Shown: piece by piece, positions 7,562 to 15,726 of the stretch
How positions within the stretch are numbered: position 1 is the stretch's first letter
How the letters are laid out: each line of letters starts with the position of its first letter
Notes under the pieces: model-generated
Told to the model about the DNA's origin: nothing
Database searches by the model: none
Seen by the model: the letters and a program-made list of their open reading frames with translations, nothing else
Assembly: GCF_001613145.1 (NCBI RefSeq)
Contig: NZ_BDBU01000027.1
Coordinates: forward strand, 124,001 to 188,000
Direction: 5' to 3'
Length of the DNA: 64,000 bases
Source of the DNA: Nocardia jejuensis NBRC 103114
GTDB lineage: Bacteria; Actinomycetota; Actinomycetes; Mycobacteriales; Mycobacteriaceae
Position numbers and translations under genes: made by a program

Positions 7562-8746
7562 ATGGTTCCGGCTCGGCCGCCTGATGATGAGAGGAGCGTT
7601 GCGATAGCGCTTCGAATTTGGCTGAGCAGTGCCGGGGTGGCCACCACCCAGGTGATGCAGTTGCTACGAAAGAACCCCGACGGTGTCGATGTCAGTATCT
7701 ACGCCAGCAATGTGGACCCCGATGCGCCGGCGCTCTCGGCCTGCGATGTGGCGGCGGTCGAACCCCGGCATGTGGGCAACGACGCCTACGCCGAGTTCGC
7801 CCTGGACTTCTGTCGTCGCAATCGAATCGACGTGCTGATCCCACCGCGTCGGCTGACCGCGCTGGCCGGGCGAGCCGCCGAATTCGCCGCGATCGGCACC
7901 AGCCTGATGTGTTCGCCGCTGTCCGCGGTGACGGTGCTCACCAGCAAGACTCGTACATATGAATTGGCAAGTGCCGCAGGGCTTCCGGTGCCGCCGTGGC
8001 GTGCGGTCTCCGATGCGGCCGGGCTGCGTGCCGCGGTCGGCGAATTGTCGCTGACCGACGAGCGGCTCTGCATCAAGCCCACCGGGGAGTACTCGGCCTT
8101 CGGCTTCCGGATTCTGCAGGACCGGCCGCTGAGCGTCGATGATCTGCTGGCTCCGCCGCTGCCGGTCGCCTCCCTCGACGCGGTGGCGGGTGCGCTGGAT
8201 CGGGTCGTGGAGCAGGGCGGCGTCGCTCCGGAACTGATCGTCATGCCGTTCCTGGAGGGGCCGGAGATCAGTGTCGACTGTCTGTCGGCTCCCGGTGGTG
8301 ACCTGCTGGTCGGGGTTCCACGATCCAAACAGGGTCGCTATCGACTGCTGCTGGACGATCCCGTGATCATCGATCTCGCCGCACGCCTGGTCGAGCATTT
8401 CGAACTCGCCTATCTGACGAATGTGCAGTTCCGTCATCGCCACGGCGAACCGGTGCTGCTCGAGGCGAATCCGCGCCCGTCAGCGGGTTTGTTCCAGACG
8501 TCGTTCGCGGGGGTGAACCTACCGTGGGCGGCGGTAAGGCTTCTGCTGCAAGGGGATACGGGTTTGCGCGATGCGCCGCGCCTGGGCAGAACTCTGGCGG
8601 TGACGGAGGCCGTGATGGAGGTGGCCCCGCGCCCCATGGCGGAGGCCGCCGTTCGCGCGGAGTCCACTCTCGCGCCGATTATCACTGTGGGGGAAGAGGT
8701 TTCGCTTCCGGTGCCTTCGGTGACACCGGCGGCGATAGCCATCTGA
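7562..8746 (+). CDS. ATP-grasp superfamily ligase-like protein
   Basis: A cytosolic protein of up to 394 residues with the carbamoyl-phosphate-synthase-like ATP-grasp layout: an N-terminal Rossmann-like preATP-grasp domain (residues about 16-110), an ATP-binding lid with LCIKPTGEYSAFGFR, and a metal/ATP site ending in QFRHRHGEPVLLEANPRPSAG. ATP-grasp enzymes join a carboxylate to an amine or thiol through an acyl-phosphate; the substrate here cannot be read from sequence, and no biosynthetic partner genes are adjacent. The start is uncertain: the only in-frame ATG (7562) lacks a ribosome site, while GAGAGGAG sits 40 bases further on without an ATG, GTG or TTG in frame behind it, only an ATA. 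Confidence 0.8.
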   Translation: MVPARPPDDERSVAIALRIWLSSAGVATTQVMQLLRKNPDGVDVSIYASNVDPDAPALSACDVAAVEPRHVGNDAYAEFALDFCRRNRIDVLIPPRRLTALAGRAAEFAAIGTSLMCSPLSAVTVLTSKTRTYELASAAGLPVPPWRAVSDAAGLRAAVGELSLTDERLCIKPTGEYSAFGFRILQDRPLSVDDLLAPPLPVASLDAVAGALDRVVEQGGVAPELIVMPFLEGPEISVDCLSAPGGDLLVGVPRSKQGRYRLLLDDPVIIDLAARLVEHFELAYLTNVQFRHRHGEPVLLEANPRPSAGLFQTSFAGVNLPWAAVRLLLQGDTGLRDAPRLGRTLAVTEAVMEVAPRPMAEAAVRAESTLAPIITVGEEVSLPVPSVTPAAIAI

Positions 8747-8784
8747 TGGGGATGCGCGGCCTCGACGGGCCGCGCATCGTTCCC

Positions 8785-9255
8785 TCAACTCTGCTGTGCC
8801 ATCCACTCGTTCACGCGCCGCTCGGCCTCTTCTCTGGAGACGTCCTCGACCCGGGTCATGCAGACCCAGCGGTGCCCGAACGGATCGATGACGACGCCGT
8901 ACCTGTCGCCCGTGACGAAGGTGGCCGGCTCCTCGGTCCGGCGGGCGCCGTGTTCGGCGCCCAGGGCGACGACCGCGTCCACATCGGGGCAGTAGTGCAC
9001 GATGCTGACGTTCACGATCTCGCCGCTCGGGGCGCGCAGTCCGTGCTCGGGTGATTCCATGCCGGTCTGGATGGTGGAATCGCCGATCAGCAGCTCGGCG
9101 TGCGCGGGTTGTCCGTCGGGCAGGTCGTTGCGGCTGATGACCTTCGCGCCGAATACATTCGTGTAGAAGTCGATGGCCTTGTTGCCGTCGGTGACCGCCA
9201 GGAAGCAGGTGATGGAGTGGTAGTTCTCGGGGATCGGATTCACTGCGTTGCTCAT
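8785..9255 (-). CDS. VOC-family protein (glyoxalase/PhnB-like)
   Basis: A 156-residue vicinal-oxygen-chelate fold protein of the PhnB/YdcJ-like type: SITCFLAVTDGNKAIDFYT at the N-terminus, the central ISRNDLPDGQPAHAELLIGD and the C-terminal DRYGVVIDPFGHRW. Family members bind metals, sequester small molecules or act on them; the function here is unknown. The ATG at 9255 has GAGAGTGG upstream. It is divergent from the AraC-type gene, with only 55 bases between starts, which suggests the regulator controls it. The next gene on the left converges on it. Confidence 0.85.
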   Translation of the reverse strand: MSNAVNPIPENYHSITCFLAVTDGNKAIDFYTNVFGAKVISRNDLPDGQPAHAELLIGDSTIQTGMESPEHGLRAPSGEIVNVSIVHYCPDVDAVVALGAEHGARRTEEPATFVTGDRYGVVIDPFGHRWVCMTRVEDVSREEAERRVNEWMAQQS

Positions 9256-9310
9256 GAGTACCACTCTCGCCGTCGCGACGCGGATGGTCTTGTAAGAATG
9301 CGACAGCGCC

Positions 9311-10177
9311 ATGACCTCGTCTGATGGGTCTCGCCCGGCGCCGCCACCGGAGACCACCAAGGGGCTGCTGTATCCGCGGGAGCAGTTGCGCGCCAACAAT
9401 CTCAGCCGGCTCGCGGCCGGTGCGGAGGTCAGCGGTTACGTCGAGTGGTACTGGACGGTCAAGTGGGATCGGCGCGGTATGCCGCCCTATTTCGCCGAGG
9501 TGCTGCCGTACCCCTCGGTCAATCTGACCTTCGAGTCCTGTCACGAGCGCACCGGAGGGTTCGTCACCGGCGTGTGGACCAGGAAGTACGTGCGCGAACT
9601 CGCCGGCCTGGGGGAGAGCTTCGGGGTGAAGTTCCTGGCGGGCGGCTTCGGCGCGTTCACGGGACTGGACGTGGGTTCGCTTCGTGACACCTCTGTCCCG
9701 ATGAGCGCGGTCTTCCCGGAATCGGAGTTCCCCGAGGCCGCCGGACTGGTCGATGCCGTACTCGCCGAGACCGAGCCCGAACGCCGCCGCAGTCTGGTCG
9801 AGGACTTTCTCCGCGCGGCCGCGACCCATCGCGATCCGTCCGAGGACGCCGCCTACACGCAGGTGCTCGAGATCATCGCGGCCATGGAATCGGGCCGCGA
9901 TTTGACCAGGGTCGACCAGGTCACAGAACTTTTCGAGATTCCGGTGCGGACCCTGCAGCGGCTGTTCCGGCGCTATGTCGGCGCGGGCCCGAAGTGGGTG
10001 TTGCGCCGCTACCGGCTGCAGGACGGCGCGCATCTGCTGGCCGAGGGGCGGACCTCGGACCTGGCGGCGCTGGCGCTCGAGCTCGGCTATTTCGATCAGG
10101 CGCACTTCTCCAGGGAGTTCGCGCAGGAGATCGGAATGGCTCCGCTGGAATACGCGCGAGGATCGCTAGGGTCCTGA
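9311..10177 (+). CDS. AraC-family transcriptional regulator
   Basis: A 288-residue regulator. The N-terminal 180 residues form a DUF6597-type sensor region (YVEWYWTVKWDRRG, LPYPSVNLTFE). The C-terminal 90 residues carry the double helix-turn-helix of AraC proteins, with the family signature LALELGYFDQAHFSREF. The ligand is unknown. It is divergent from the VOC gene and upstream of doxX on the same strand, so both are candidate targets. The ATG at 10 bases past the region of likely divergent promoter has only a weak ribosome site. Confidence 0.9.
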   Translation: MTSSDGSRPAPPPETTKGLLYPREQLRANNLSRLAAGAEVSGYVEWYWTVKWDRRGMPPYFAEVLPYPSVNLTFESCHERTGGFVTGVWTRKYVRELAGLGESFGVKFLAGGFGAFTGLDVGSLRDTSVPMSAVFPESEFPEAAGLVDAVLAETEPERRRSLVEDFLRAAATHRDPSEDAAYTQVLEIIAAMESGRDLTRVDQVTELFEIPVRTLQRLFRRYVGAGPKWVLRRYRLQDGAHLLAEGRTSDLAALALELGYFDQAHFSREFAQEIGMAPLEYARGSLGS

Positions 10178-10269
10178 CCAGAGGCGGGAACAGGAATATC
10201 CTTATCGCTGATGAAGTTGGTTGCCGTGTCACCCAATGGCAATTGTTTCACTCGACGAAGGAGCTGGCC

Positions 10270-10686
10270 ATGGATGTGCTGGTGTTGATCGGGCGGATCC
10301 TGTTCGTAGCGTTGTTCCTGAGTTCGGCCGTGGGTCACCTGACCCAGACCGAGGCGATGGCGCAGTACGCGCAGTTCAAGGGCGTTCCCGCGCCCAAGGC
10401 GGCGGTGTTCGCCTCGGGTCTGCTGCTGGCCGTGGGCGGGCTGAGCGTGCTGCTGGGCATCTGGGCGGATCTGGGCGCCCTGCTGCTGTTCGTGTTCCTG
10501 CTGCCGACCGCTTTCCTGATGCACGCGTTCTGGAAGGAGACCGATCCGCAGGCCAAGCAGACCGAGATGATCTCCTTCAACAAGGATCTGGCGCTGGCCG
10601 GTGCGGCGCTCATGCTGTTCGCGTTCTTCGCCTACGTCGGCGGCGACCTCGGATTGACCGTCACCGGGCCGCTTTTCAGCCTCTGA
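10270..10686 (+). CDS. DoxX-family membrane protein
   Basis: A 138-residue integral membrane protein with four hydrophobic segments (LIGRILFVALFLSSAVGHL, a glycine-rich second helix around LLLAVGGLSVLLGI, LLLFVFLLPTAFLMHAFW, ALMLFAFFAYVGG). DoxX/DoxD proteins are associated with quinone/thiosulphate redox chemistry or, in mycobacteria, a membrane oxidoreductase complex; no catalytic role can be assigned here. The ATG is preceded by GAAGGAGC, an ideal ribosome site. It is followed by a micropeptide ORF and a terminator and is likely part of the regulon of the AraC protein upstream. Confidence 0.9.
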   Translation: MDVLVLIGRILFVALFLSSAVGHLTQTEAMAQYAQFKGVPAPKAAVFASGLLLAVGGLSVLLGIWADLGALLLFVFLLPTAFLMHAFWKETDPQAKQTEMISFNKDLALAGAALMLFAFFAYVGGDLGLTVTGPLFSL

Positions 10687-10745
10687 CCCGAGTGGGGCCC
10701 GCGTTGGTATTGCGCGTCATCGAACGGCCGTCCGGAGAGGAGAAC

Positions 10746-10802
10746 ATGACCATCCTCAGCGTGATTCTCGGCTGGTTCTGGGCCGACTATCACTCGCCCT
10801 GA
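10746..10802 (+). CDS. Candidate 18-residue micropeptide
   Basis: A tiny ORF (MTILSVILGWFWADYHSP) with an excellent ribosome site, GGAGAGGAGAAC, directly before the ATG. It lies 59 bases after doxX and 33 bases before a strong terminator, so it is inside the same transcript. The peptide is hydrophobic (ILSVILGWFW) with a polar DYHSP tail, compatible with a single short membrane-associated helix. Too short for homology by eye; support comes from the ribosome site and operon position. Confidence 0.45.
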   Translation: MTILSVILGWFWADYHSP

Positions 10803-10835
10803 GGTCGAGGAGTCGCCGCGAAATCCCGCTCCGCT

Positions 10836-10874
10836 CGAACCGCCCGGTGCGGGTCGGGCGGGGCGGTTCGTTTT
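10836..10874 (+). terminator. Intrinsic terminator after doxX/micropeptide
   Basis: A perfect ten-base stem CGAACCGCCC/GGGCGGTTCG (10836-10845 and 10861-10870) followed by TTTT. Confidence 0.85.
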
Positions 10875-11154
10875 CTCGCAGAATCCCTGTTTGTGACCAA
10901 AATCCCAGGCGTACAACAGGGTTGGTGATTCTTGTGAAGCGTCACAATCGCTCGGGAATTTCGCTGGTGGTGGGGGTCCTTTCCGGCCCGTCAGGACAAT
11001 GCGCCGCAGGTCCGGGGCGGCACGTAGGTGTGATGTGTTGCGATATCGAAAATTTCCGCCAGTTATGCCGCTATTGTCAGGCGATGTTGCCGCGCCGGTA
11101 ACCGCATCGACGCGGTTCACGTCGCGGCCCTGACCCTTGTACTTGGAGGAGATA
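10875..11154. other. Upstream region of the universal stress gene
   Basis: About 280 non-coding bases. Besides the palindrome at 10932-10947 it holds a seven-base inverted repeat, CCCTGTT (10885-10891) and AACAGGG (10915-10921). A GGTCCTTT around 10976 resembles half of the candidate DevR site upstream of devR, but a full DevR box is not visible. Confidence 0.45.
10932..10947. promoter_or_regulatory. Palindrome TTGTGA-N4-TCACAA upstream of the stress gene
   Basis: TTGTGAAGCGTCACAA has perfect six-base arms. It resembles CRP/FNR-family sites, but the spacer between TGTGA and TCACA is four bases instead of the usual six for CRP, so the cognate regulator is uncertain. Confidence 0.5.
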
Positions 11155-11607
11155 ATGACCGCCTACCGGACGATCGTCGTCGGTACCGATGGCTCGGACT
11201 CGTCGTACGTCGCCGTCGAGCGGGCCGCAGCTCTGGCCGGCGACGAGGGCGCCACGCTGTACATCGCCTGTGCGTACTACCCGACCGACGACCGCGATGT
11301 CGCGGCCGCCGCGGATGTACTGAAGGACGAGGCCTACCAGGTCCGCGGCTCCGCCCCCACCAGCGAGATCCTGCGCGTGGCCCGAGACAAGGCCGCCGCC
11401 GCCGGCGCGGCCAACGTCGTGGAGAAGGCCGTGGTCGGCGAGCCCGTCGAATCCCTGCTCACCCTGGTCAAGGAAGTCGACGCCGACCTTCTGGTGATCG
11501 GTAACCGTGGCCTCAACACCCTCGCCGGACGCCTGCTCGGCTCGGTTCCGTCGGACGTTGCGCGCAAGTCGCGCAGCGATGTGCTGATCGTGCACACCGT
11601 ACGGTAA
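11155..11607 (+). CDS. Universal stress protein (UspA family)
   Basis: A 150-residue single-domain cytosolic USP. It begins YRTIVVGTDGSDSS and ends with the ATP-binding signature GNRGLNTLAGRLLGSVPSDV (G-x2-G-x9-GS), so it is of the ATP-binding class. Such proteins accumulate in hypoxia and stasis in mycobacteria; a homologue lies between uvrB and uvrA there as well. TTGGAGGAG precedes the ATG. Monocistronic, bounded by terminators on both sides. Confidence 0.93.
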   Translation: MTAYRTIVVGTDGSDSSYVAVERAAALAGDEGATLYIACAYYPTDDRDVAAAADVLKDEAYQVRGSAPTSEILRVARDKAAAAGAANVVEKAVVGEPVESLLTLVKEVDADLLVIGNRGLNTLAGRLLGSVPSDVARKSRSDVLIVHTVR

Positions 11608-11622
11608 CCACACGAAACGAAC

Positions 11623-11656
11623 GAAGTGGCCGTGCCCGAAAGGGCACGGCCACTTC
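11623..11656. terminator. Bidirectional terminator between the stress gene and helD
   Basis: A perfect 15-base stem (11623-11637 against 11642-11656) with loop GAAA, placed between convergent genes. Confidence 0.85.
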
Positions 11657-11693
11657 TGTGTCCGGGTACTCGCGCTGTCCGGGGGTTCCGCGC

Positions 11694-14096
11694 TCAGCTC
11701 AGCCGGTGCAGGACCGCGGGCAGATCCCGCGTGTGCGCCACGGTCAGGCGCTGAGTGGAGCGGGTCAGGGCCACGTAGAGATCGTTGGCGCCGCGCGGGG
11801 ATTCGGTGAGGATCCGGTGCGGTTCGACCAGGATGACGGCGTCGAATTCCAGGCCCTTGACCTCGTGCACGGTGAGCACGCGCGCCGAATCACCGGTCGG
11901 GTGCGACAGTTCCGCGACCAGATCGTGCGGGACGATGACCGCGGTGGTGCCCGGATGGGTGGCCTCCTCGGCGACCAGGCGGCCCACCTCCGCGGCCAGT
12001 TCCGGCTCGGGCACGCGCACGGCGCGGGGTGCGAAACCCGAATCGCGGACCGAGCGCGGAATCACCGCGCCCGGGTCGATCTCGGCCAGCACGTCGCCCG
12101 CGATCGCCATGATCTCCGCGGGGGTGCGGTAGTTGACGGTCAGCTCGGTGAGCTTCCAGCGCTTGGCCACATAGGGCTCGAGCACCTGCTGCCAGGAGGA
12201 CGCACCGGCCGGGTCGCCGGTCTGCGCCACATCGCCGACGGCGGTGATCCAGCGATTCGGGATGCGCCGCATGACCATTCGCCACGCCATCTCCGAAAGT
12301 TCCTGCGCCTCATCGACGATGACGTGACCGTAGGTCCAGGTGCGGTCACCCGCGGCGCGTTCGGCGGTGGTCTGACTGGTGCGAACCTGCTGGCGTTCGG
12401 CCAGCTGGCCGGCGTCGATCAGGTCGTAGGCCATCAGCAGTTCCGGATCGAGCTCGTCCTCGAGATCCTGTGGCGCGGAACCGGTCAGGATGTCCAGCGC
12501 GTCCTGGGCCTCGGCGAGCTGGGCGCGCCAGCGGCGGCGGGCGCGCTCGCGCTCCTCGGTGTCGTCCACGCCGAGCAACTCGGCCAGCTCGTCCAGCAGC
12601 GGCGCGTCGGCGTCGCTGCACTCGCCGTTGTCGGGGCGATGCAGTTCGGCGCGATCGGCCTCGCTGAGATGGCTTGCGGCACTGGCCAATCGCTTCGGAT
12701 CGGCCCACAGTCCGGCGAGTACGTCCTGCGGGGTCAGAATCGGCCAGAGCACGGCGATGGCACGCTGGATATCGGCATCCGCACGCATCTCGTCGCGGAT
12801 CTCGGTGAGATCGGTCTGGCTCAACAGGTTTCGCCCGCCCAGCGGATTGCCGCCGATGATCAGTGCCAGCTGTTCGGTGAGCGCGTCCACCACCGCGGCC
12901 GCGAAGATGGGCCGGGCCAGATTGTGCGGGCGTCGCGAGGAGCGGGCTCGTCCACGCGCCCGCGACACGATCTTGCGATCCAGCAGCAGATCGTGGCCGT
13001 CGAAGTGCAGCCGGACCGGATCCGAGGGCACGTCCTGCCAGTCACGCACCGCTTTCTTGAGCACATCGAGGATCTCGAGCGAACCCTTGAGTTCGCCCGC
13101 CCGGAGCGAATCCTCCAGGGTGGCTTGCACTCCCGGGTACAGATTGCCGATCGTGGACAGCAGCACGCCGGTCTCACCCAGCGAGGGCAACACCTGGCCG
13201 ATGTAGTCCAGGAAGGTGCTGTTCGGTCCGATGATCAGCACGCCGGCCTTGTCCAGCTGCTTGCGATAGGTGTACAGCAGGAACGCCGCGCGGTGCAGCG
13301 CCACCGCGGTCTTGCCGGTGCCGGGTCCGCCCTGCACCACGAGCACGCTCTTGTGCTCGGACCGGATGATCGCGTCCTGCTCGCTCTGGATGGTCTCGAC
13401 GATGTCGTTCATGTGGCCGGTGCGGGCGGCATTGAGCGCGGCCAGCAGGGCGCTCTCGCTGCCCACACCGCCGTCGCTGCCGAACACACCGTCGCGGCGG
13501 GCGGCCTCGAGGCTCAGGTACTCGTCGTTGAGCGAGGTGACCTTGCGATTGCGTGAGCGAATGTGCCGCCGCCGGGTCACACCGTCGGGCGCGGCGGTGG
13601 TGGCGAGGTAGAAGGGCCGCGCCATCGGCGCGCGCCAATCCAGCAGCAGGGTCTCGTAATCGCCGGTCTCGTCGAGGATGCCGATGCGGCCGATGTAGCG
13701 GACCTCGGCCTCGCCGGAATCTGCCGCCGCATCGCCGTTGGTGGCCGCATTACCGTTGGTCGCCGCGTCGCCGTCGGCGCCGGGGGAGGAGTCGGCGTTC
13801 TCGAGATCGATCCGCCCGAAGCACAGACCATGTTCGGCGGCATCGTATTTCGACAGATCCTCGGAGTAGAGCTGCGAGAACGATTCCCGTTCGGTGCGGG
13901 CCTGCGGGGTGCCACCGGTCTCCAGCAGTACGGTGCGAAGCCGGCGTTGGGCGTATTCGCGCATTCCGTCGAGACGCTCGTACAGCACGTCCAGGTGCTG
14001 CTGTTCCCGCTCCATGTCCGCGGTGGCGGCATCGGTGGTGTTCGATGCGCCGTCGTCCGATGCGGACGCGCGACGTTCCTCGGTCAAATCTGGCAA
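11694..14096 (-). CDS. helD: HelD-like superfamily 1 helicase (RNA polymerase recycling type)
   Basis: About 800 residues. The N-terminal coiled coil (DMEREQQHLDVLYERLDGM) is followed by an SF1 core: Walker A QGGPGTGKTAVALHRAAFLL near residue 250, Walker B VIVDEAQELSEMAWRMVMRR, a RecA2 motif LTVHEVKGLEFDAVI and the final VALTRSTQRLTV. HelD proteins remodel stalled or drug-bound RNA polymerase; relatives in actinomycetes contribute to rifampicin tolerance. No rifampicin-associated element was seen upstream. The TTG at 14096 is chosen because AAGGAG lies seven bases before it; the frame is open to a GTG at 14117. An Asn-Gly-Asp-Ala-rich repeat (about 13720-13790) interrupts the N-terminal part. 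Confidence 0.88.
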   Translation of the reverse strand: MPDLTEERRASASDDGASNTTDAATADMEREQQHLDVLYERLDGMREYAQRRLRTVLLETGGTPQARTERESFSQLYSEDLSKYDAAEHGLCFGRIDLENADSSPGADGDAATNGNAATNGDAAADSGEAEVRYIGRIGILDETGDYETLLLDWRAPMARPFYLATTAAPDGVTRRRHIRSRNRKVTSLNDEYLSLEAARRDGVFGSDGGVGSESALLAALNAARTGHMNDIVETIQSEQDAIIRSEHKSVLVVQGGPGTGKTAVALHRAAFLLYTYRKQLDKAGVLIIGPNSTFLDYIGQVLPSLGETGVLLSTIGNLYPGVQATLEDSLRAGELKGSLEILDVLKKAVRDWQDVPSDPVRLHFDGHDLLLDRKIVSRARGRARSSRRPHNLARPIFAAAVVDALTEQLALIIGGNPLGGRNLLSQTDLTEIRDEMRADADIQRAIAVLWPILTPQDVLAGLWADPKRLASAASHLSEADRAELHRPDNGECSDADAPLLDELAELLGVDDTEERERARRRWRAQLAEAQDALDILTGSAPQDLEDELDPELLMAYDLIDAGQLAERQQVRTSQTTAERAAGDRTWTYGHVIVDEAQELSEMAWRMVMRRIPNRWITAVGDVAQTGDPAGASSWQQVLEPYVAKRWKLTELTVNYRTPAEIMAIAGDVLAEIDPGAVIPRSVRDSGFAPRAVRVPEPELAAEVGRLVAEEATHPGTTAVIVPHDLVAELSHPTGDSARVLTVHEVKGLEFDAVILVEPHRILTESPRGANDLYVALTRSTQRLTVAHTRDLPAVLHRLS

Positions 14097-14215
14097 AGCG
14101 GAACTCCTTGTCACCACATCGGCCGCCCGGGCGCAACGTGCGAAGCATCGAGAACAGAGTTGTCGAGTCTAGTTCGCGTTCGACGGGTGCGCCGTACCGG
14201 CAGGTAGGTGACCGG

Positions 14216-15559
14216 TCACGAGGCGTGGGTGCTGTCGCTGCGGCGGCTCAGCACGCCGTTCTGATGACCGGTCGGCTTGGCTCGGTACATGGCCAGGTCG
14301 GCGTCGTGCAGCACGGCCTCGGGGCTGCGGCCGTCGCCCCTGTGCAGGGGTGTGATGCCGATGGAGGCGTCGACCTGGATGCGATGACCGCGCGCGATGA
14401 TCGGCTCGGCCATGGTCTGGCGCAGCCGGGCGACCAGAGCCTCGAGATCCTCGCCCAGGGTGCGCCCGGACAGCAGCACCAGGAATTCGTCGCCGCCGAT
14501 CCGGCCCACGATGTCGTCCGCGCGCAGGCCGCGCTGCAAACGCTGCGCCACGATCTGCAGCACGGTGTCGCCGATCGCGTGCCCGAGCGTGTCGTTGATG
14601 GCCTTGAACCCGTCCAGGTCGATGAACAGCACGGTCGAGACCGGCAGGGTCTCGGTGGTGCCCAGCGCTCCCGCGAGCCGGGACAGCACGAGCGCCCGAT
14701 TGGCCAGGCCGGTCAGCGGATCGTGGGTGGCCTGGTATTCCAATTGCCTTCTGCTGGCCCGGAACTCGGTGATGTCGTTGAACGAGGACACGGCCGGGGA
14801 GTTGGGGTCCTCGGGATTGAGCAGGCGACTCGAGGCCGAGAGCCAGCGACGCTGCCCGTCGGGCCGGTCGACGCCGAAGACGAAGCGGGTCACCGTTTCT
14901 CCGGTCGCGAGCGTGCGGATCACCGGGTACCAGGAGGTCGGCATCGGTTGCGCGTTGGCGTCCAACAGGGTCAGCGGCAGATCGTCGATCTTGGTGCCCT
15001 CGAGATCGTCGGCGTCGTAGCCGAAGATTCGCCGGGCGGCCGGATTGGCCGATTCGATCCGGCCTTCCCGGTCGATGACCACCACGCCCTCCTCGAGCTG
15101 GGTCACCACCGTGGTGAAGAACTGCTCCGCGCGCCGCTGTGCGGCCTCGGCGCGGCGCTGCTCGGTCAGATCGTGCACGACCACCTGGTACGCGATCTGC
15201 CCGTGCCAGGTGGTGAGCACCGAGACGGTCTCGCAGTCGACCGCGGTGCCGTCGCGGCGCAGCAGGGTCAGAGTGGCGGGCTCGGACGCGGTTCCGGCGC
15301 TGCTGAGACGGCGAATGCGGTCCAGCATCTCCGGTATGTCACGCGGTTCCACGAAATCGGCGACGGGGTGCCCGATGATGTCCTCCGCGCAGTCGCCACC
15401 GAGCAACCGGATCATCGCCGGGTTGGCGTACACGATGAGACCTCGCTCGTGTACCACCACCCCGTCAGGGCTGTACTCCACGAGCGAGCGGTACCGCTGG
15501 GCCAGTTGTTCGGCATCGGTCGGGGCAGTTGCCCGATCGTTACCAACCACCTCAAGCAC
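14216..15559 (-). CDS. PAS-PAS-GGDEF diguanylate cyclase
   Basis: A 447-residue cytosolic signalling enzyme. Two PAS domains (residues about 22-140 and 148-260; PDGVVVHERGLIVYANPAM, and EEGVVVIDREGRIESANPAA) precede a GGDEF domain that makes c-di-GMP from two GTP. The active-site motif is intact (RIGGDEFLVLLSG), and an RADD inhibitory I-site sits five residues before it, so product inhibition is expected. There is no EAL domain and no membrane segment. The GTG start has AGGGGG upstream. It is divergent from the ketoacyl-synthase gene. Confidence 0.92.
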   Translation of the reverse strand: MLEVVGNDRATAPTDAEQLAQRYRSLVEYSPDGVVVHERGLIVYANPAMIRLLGGDCAEDIIGHPVADFVEPRDIPEMLDRIRRLSSAGTASEPATLTLLRRDGTAVDCETVSVLTTWHGQIAYQVVVHDLTEQRRAEAAQRRAEQFFTTVVTQLEEGVVVIDREGRIESANPAARRIFGYDADDLEGTKIDDLPLTLLDANAQPMPTSWYPVIRTLATGETVTRFVFGVDRPDGQRRWLSASSRLLNPEDPNSPAVSSFNDITEFRASRRQLEYQATHDPLTGLANRALVLSRLAGALGTTETLPVSTVLFIDLDGFKAINDTLGHAIGDTVLQIVAQRLQRGLRADDIVGRIGGDEFLVLLSGRTLGEDLEALVARLRQTMAEPIIARGHRIQVDASIGITPLHRGDGRSPEAVLHDADLAMYRAKPTGHQNGVLSRRSDSTHAS

Positions 15560-15726
15560 CCCCTGATCGTCGTTGGAACACGTCGGTCGAGCACGGCACT
15601 ATTGTGGGGCTTGGCTAGGTTGCTGGGTCACCACGCCAACCACTATTGGATCACTCACAGTCCCGCACAGCATCGGCCTGTCATTCGCGATAGTTACAGG
15701 CACCGGCTCTGAAGGGAGCGACGCAA

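Noticed and set aside
10970..11000. DevR/DosR box upstream of the universal stress gene
   Set aside because: Only one half (GGTCCTTT and GGCCC) resembles the site; spacing does not fit the 14-base core.
14118..14215. Rifampicin-associated element upstream of helD
   Set aside because: No matching inverted motif was seen in the upstream region.
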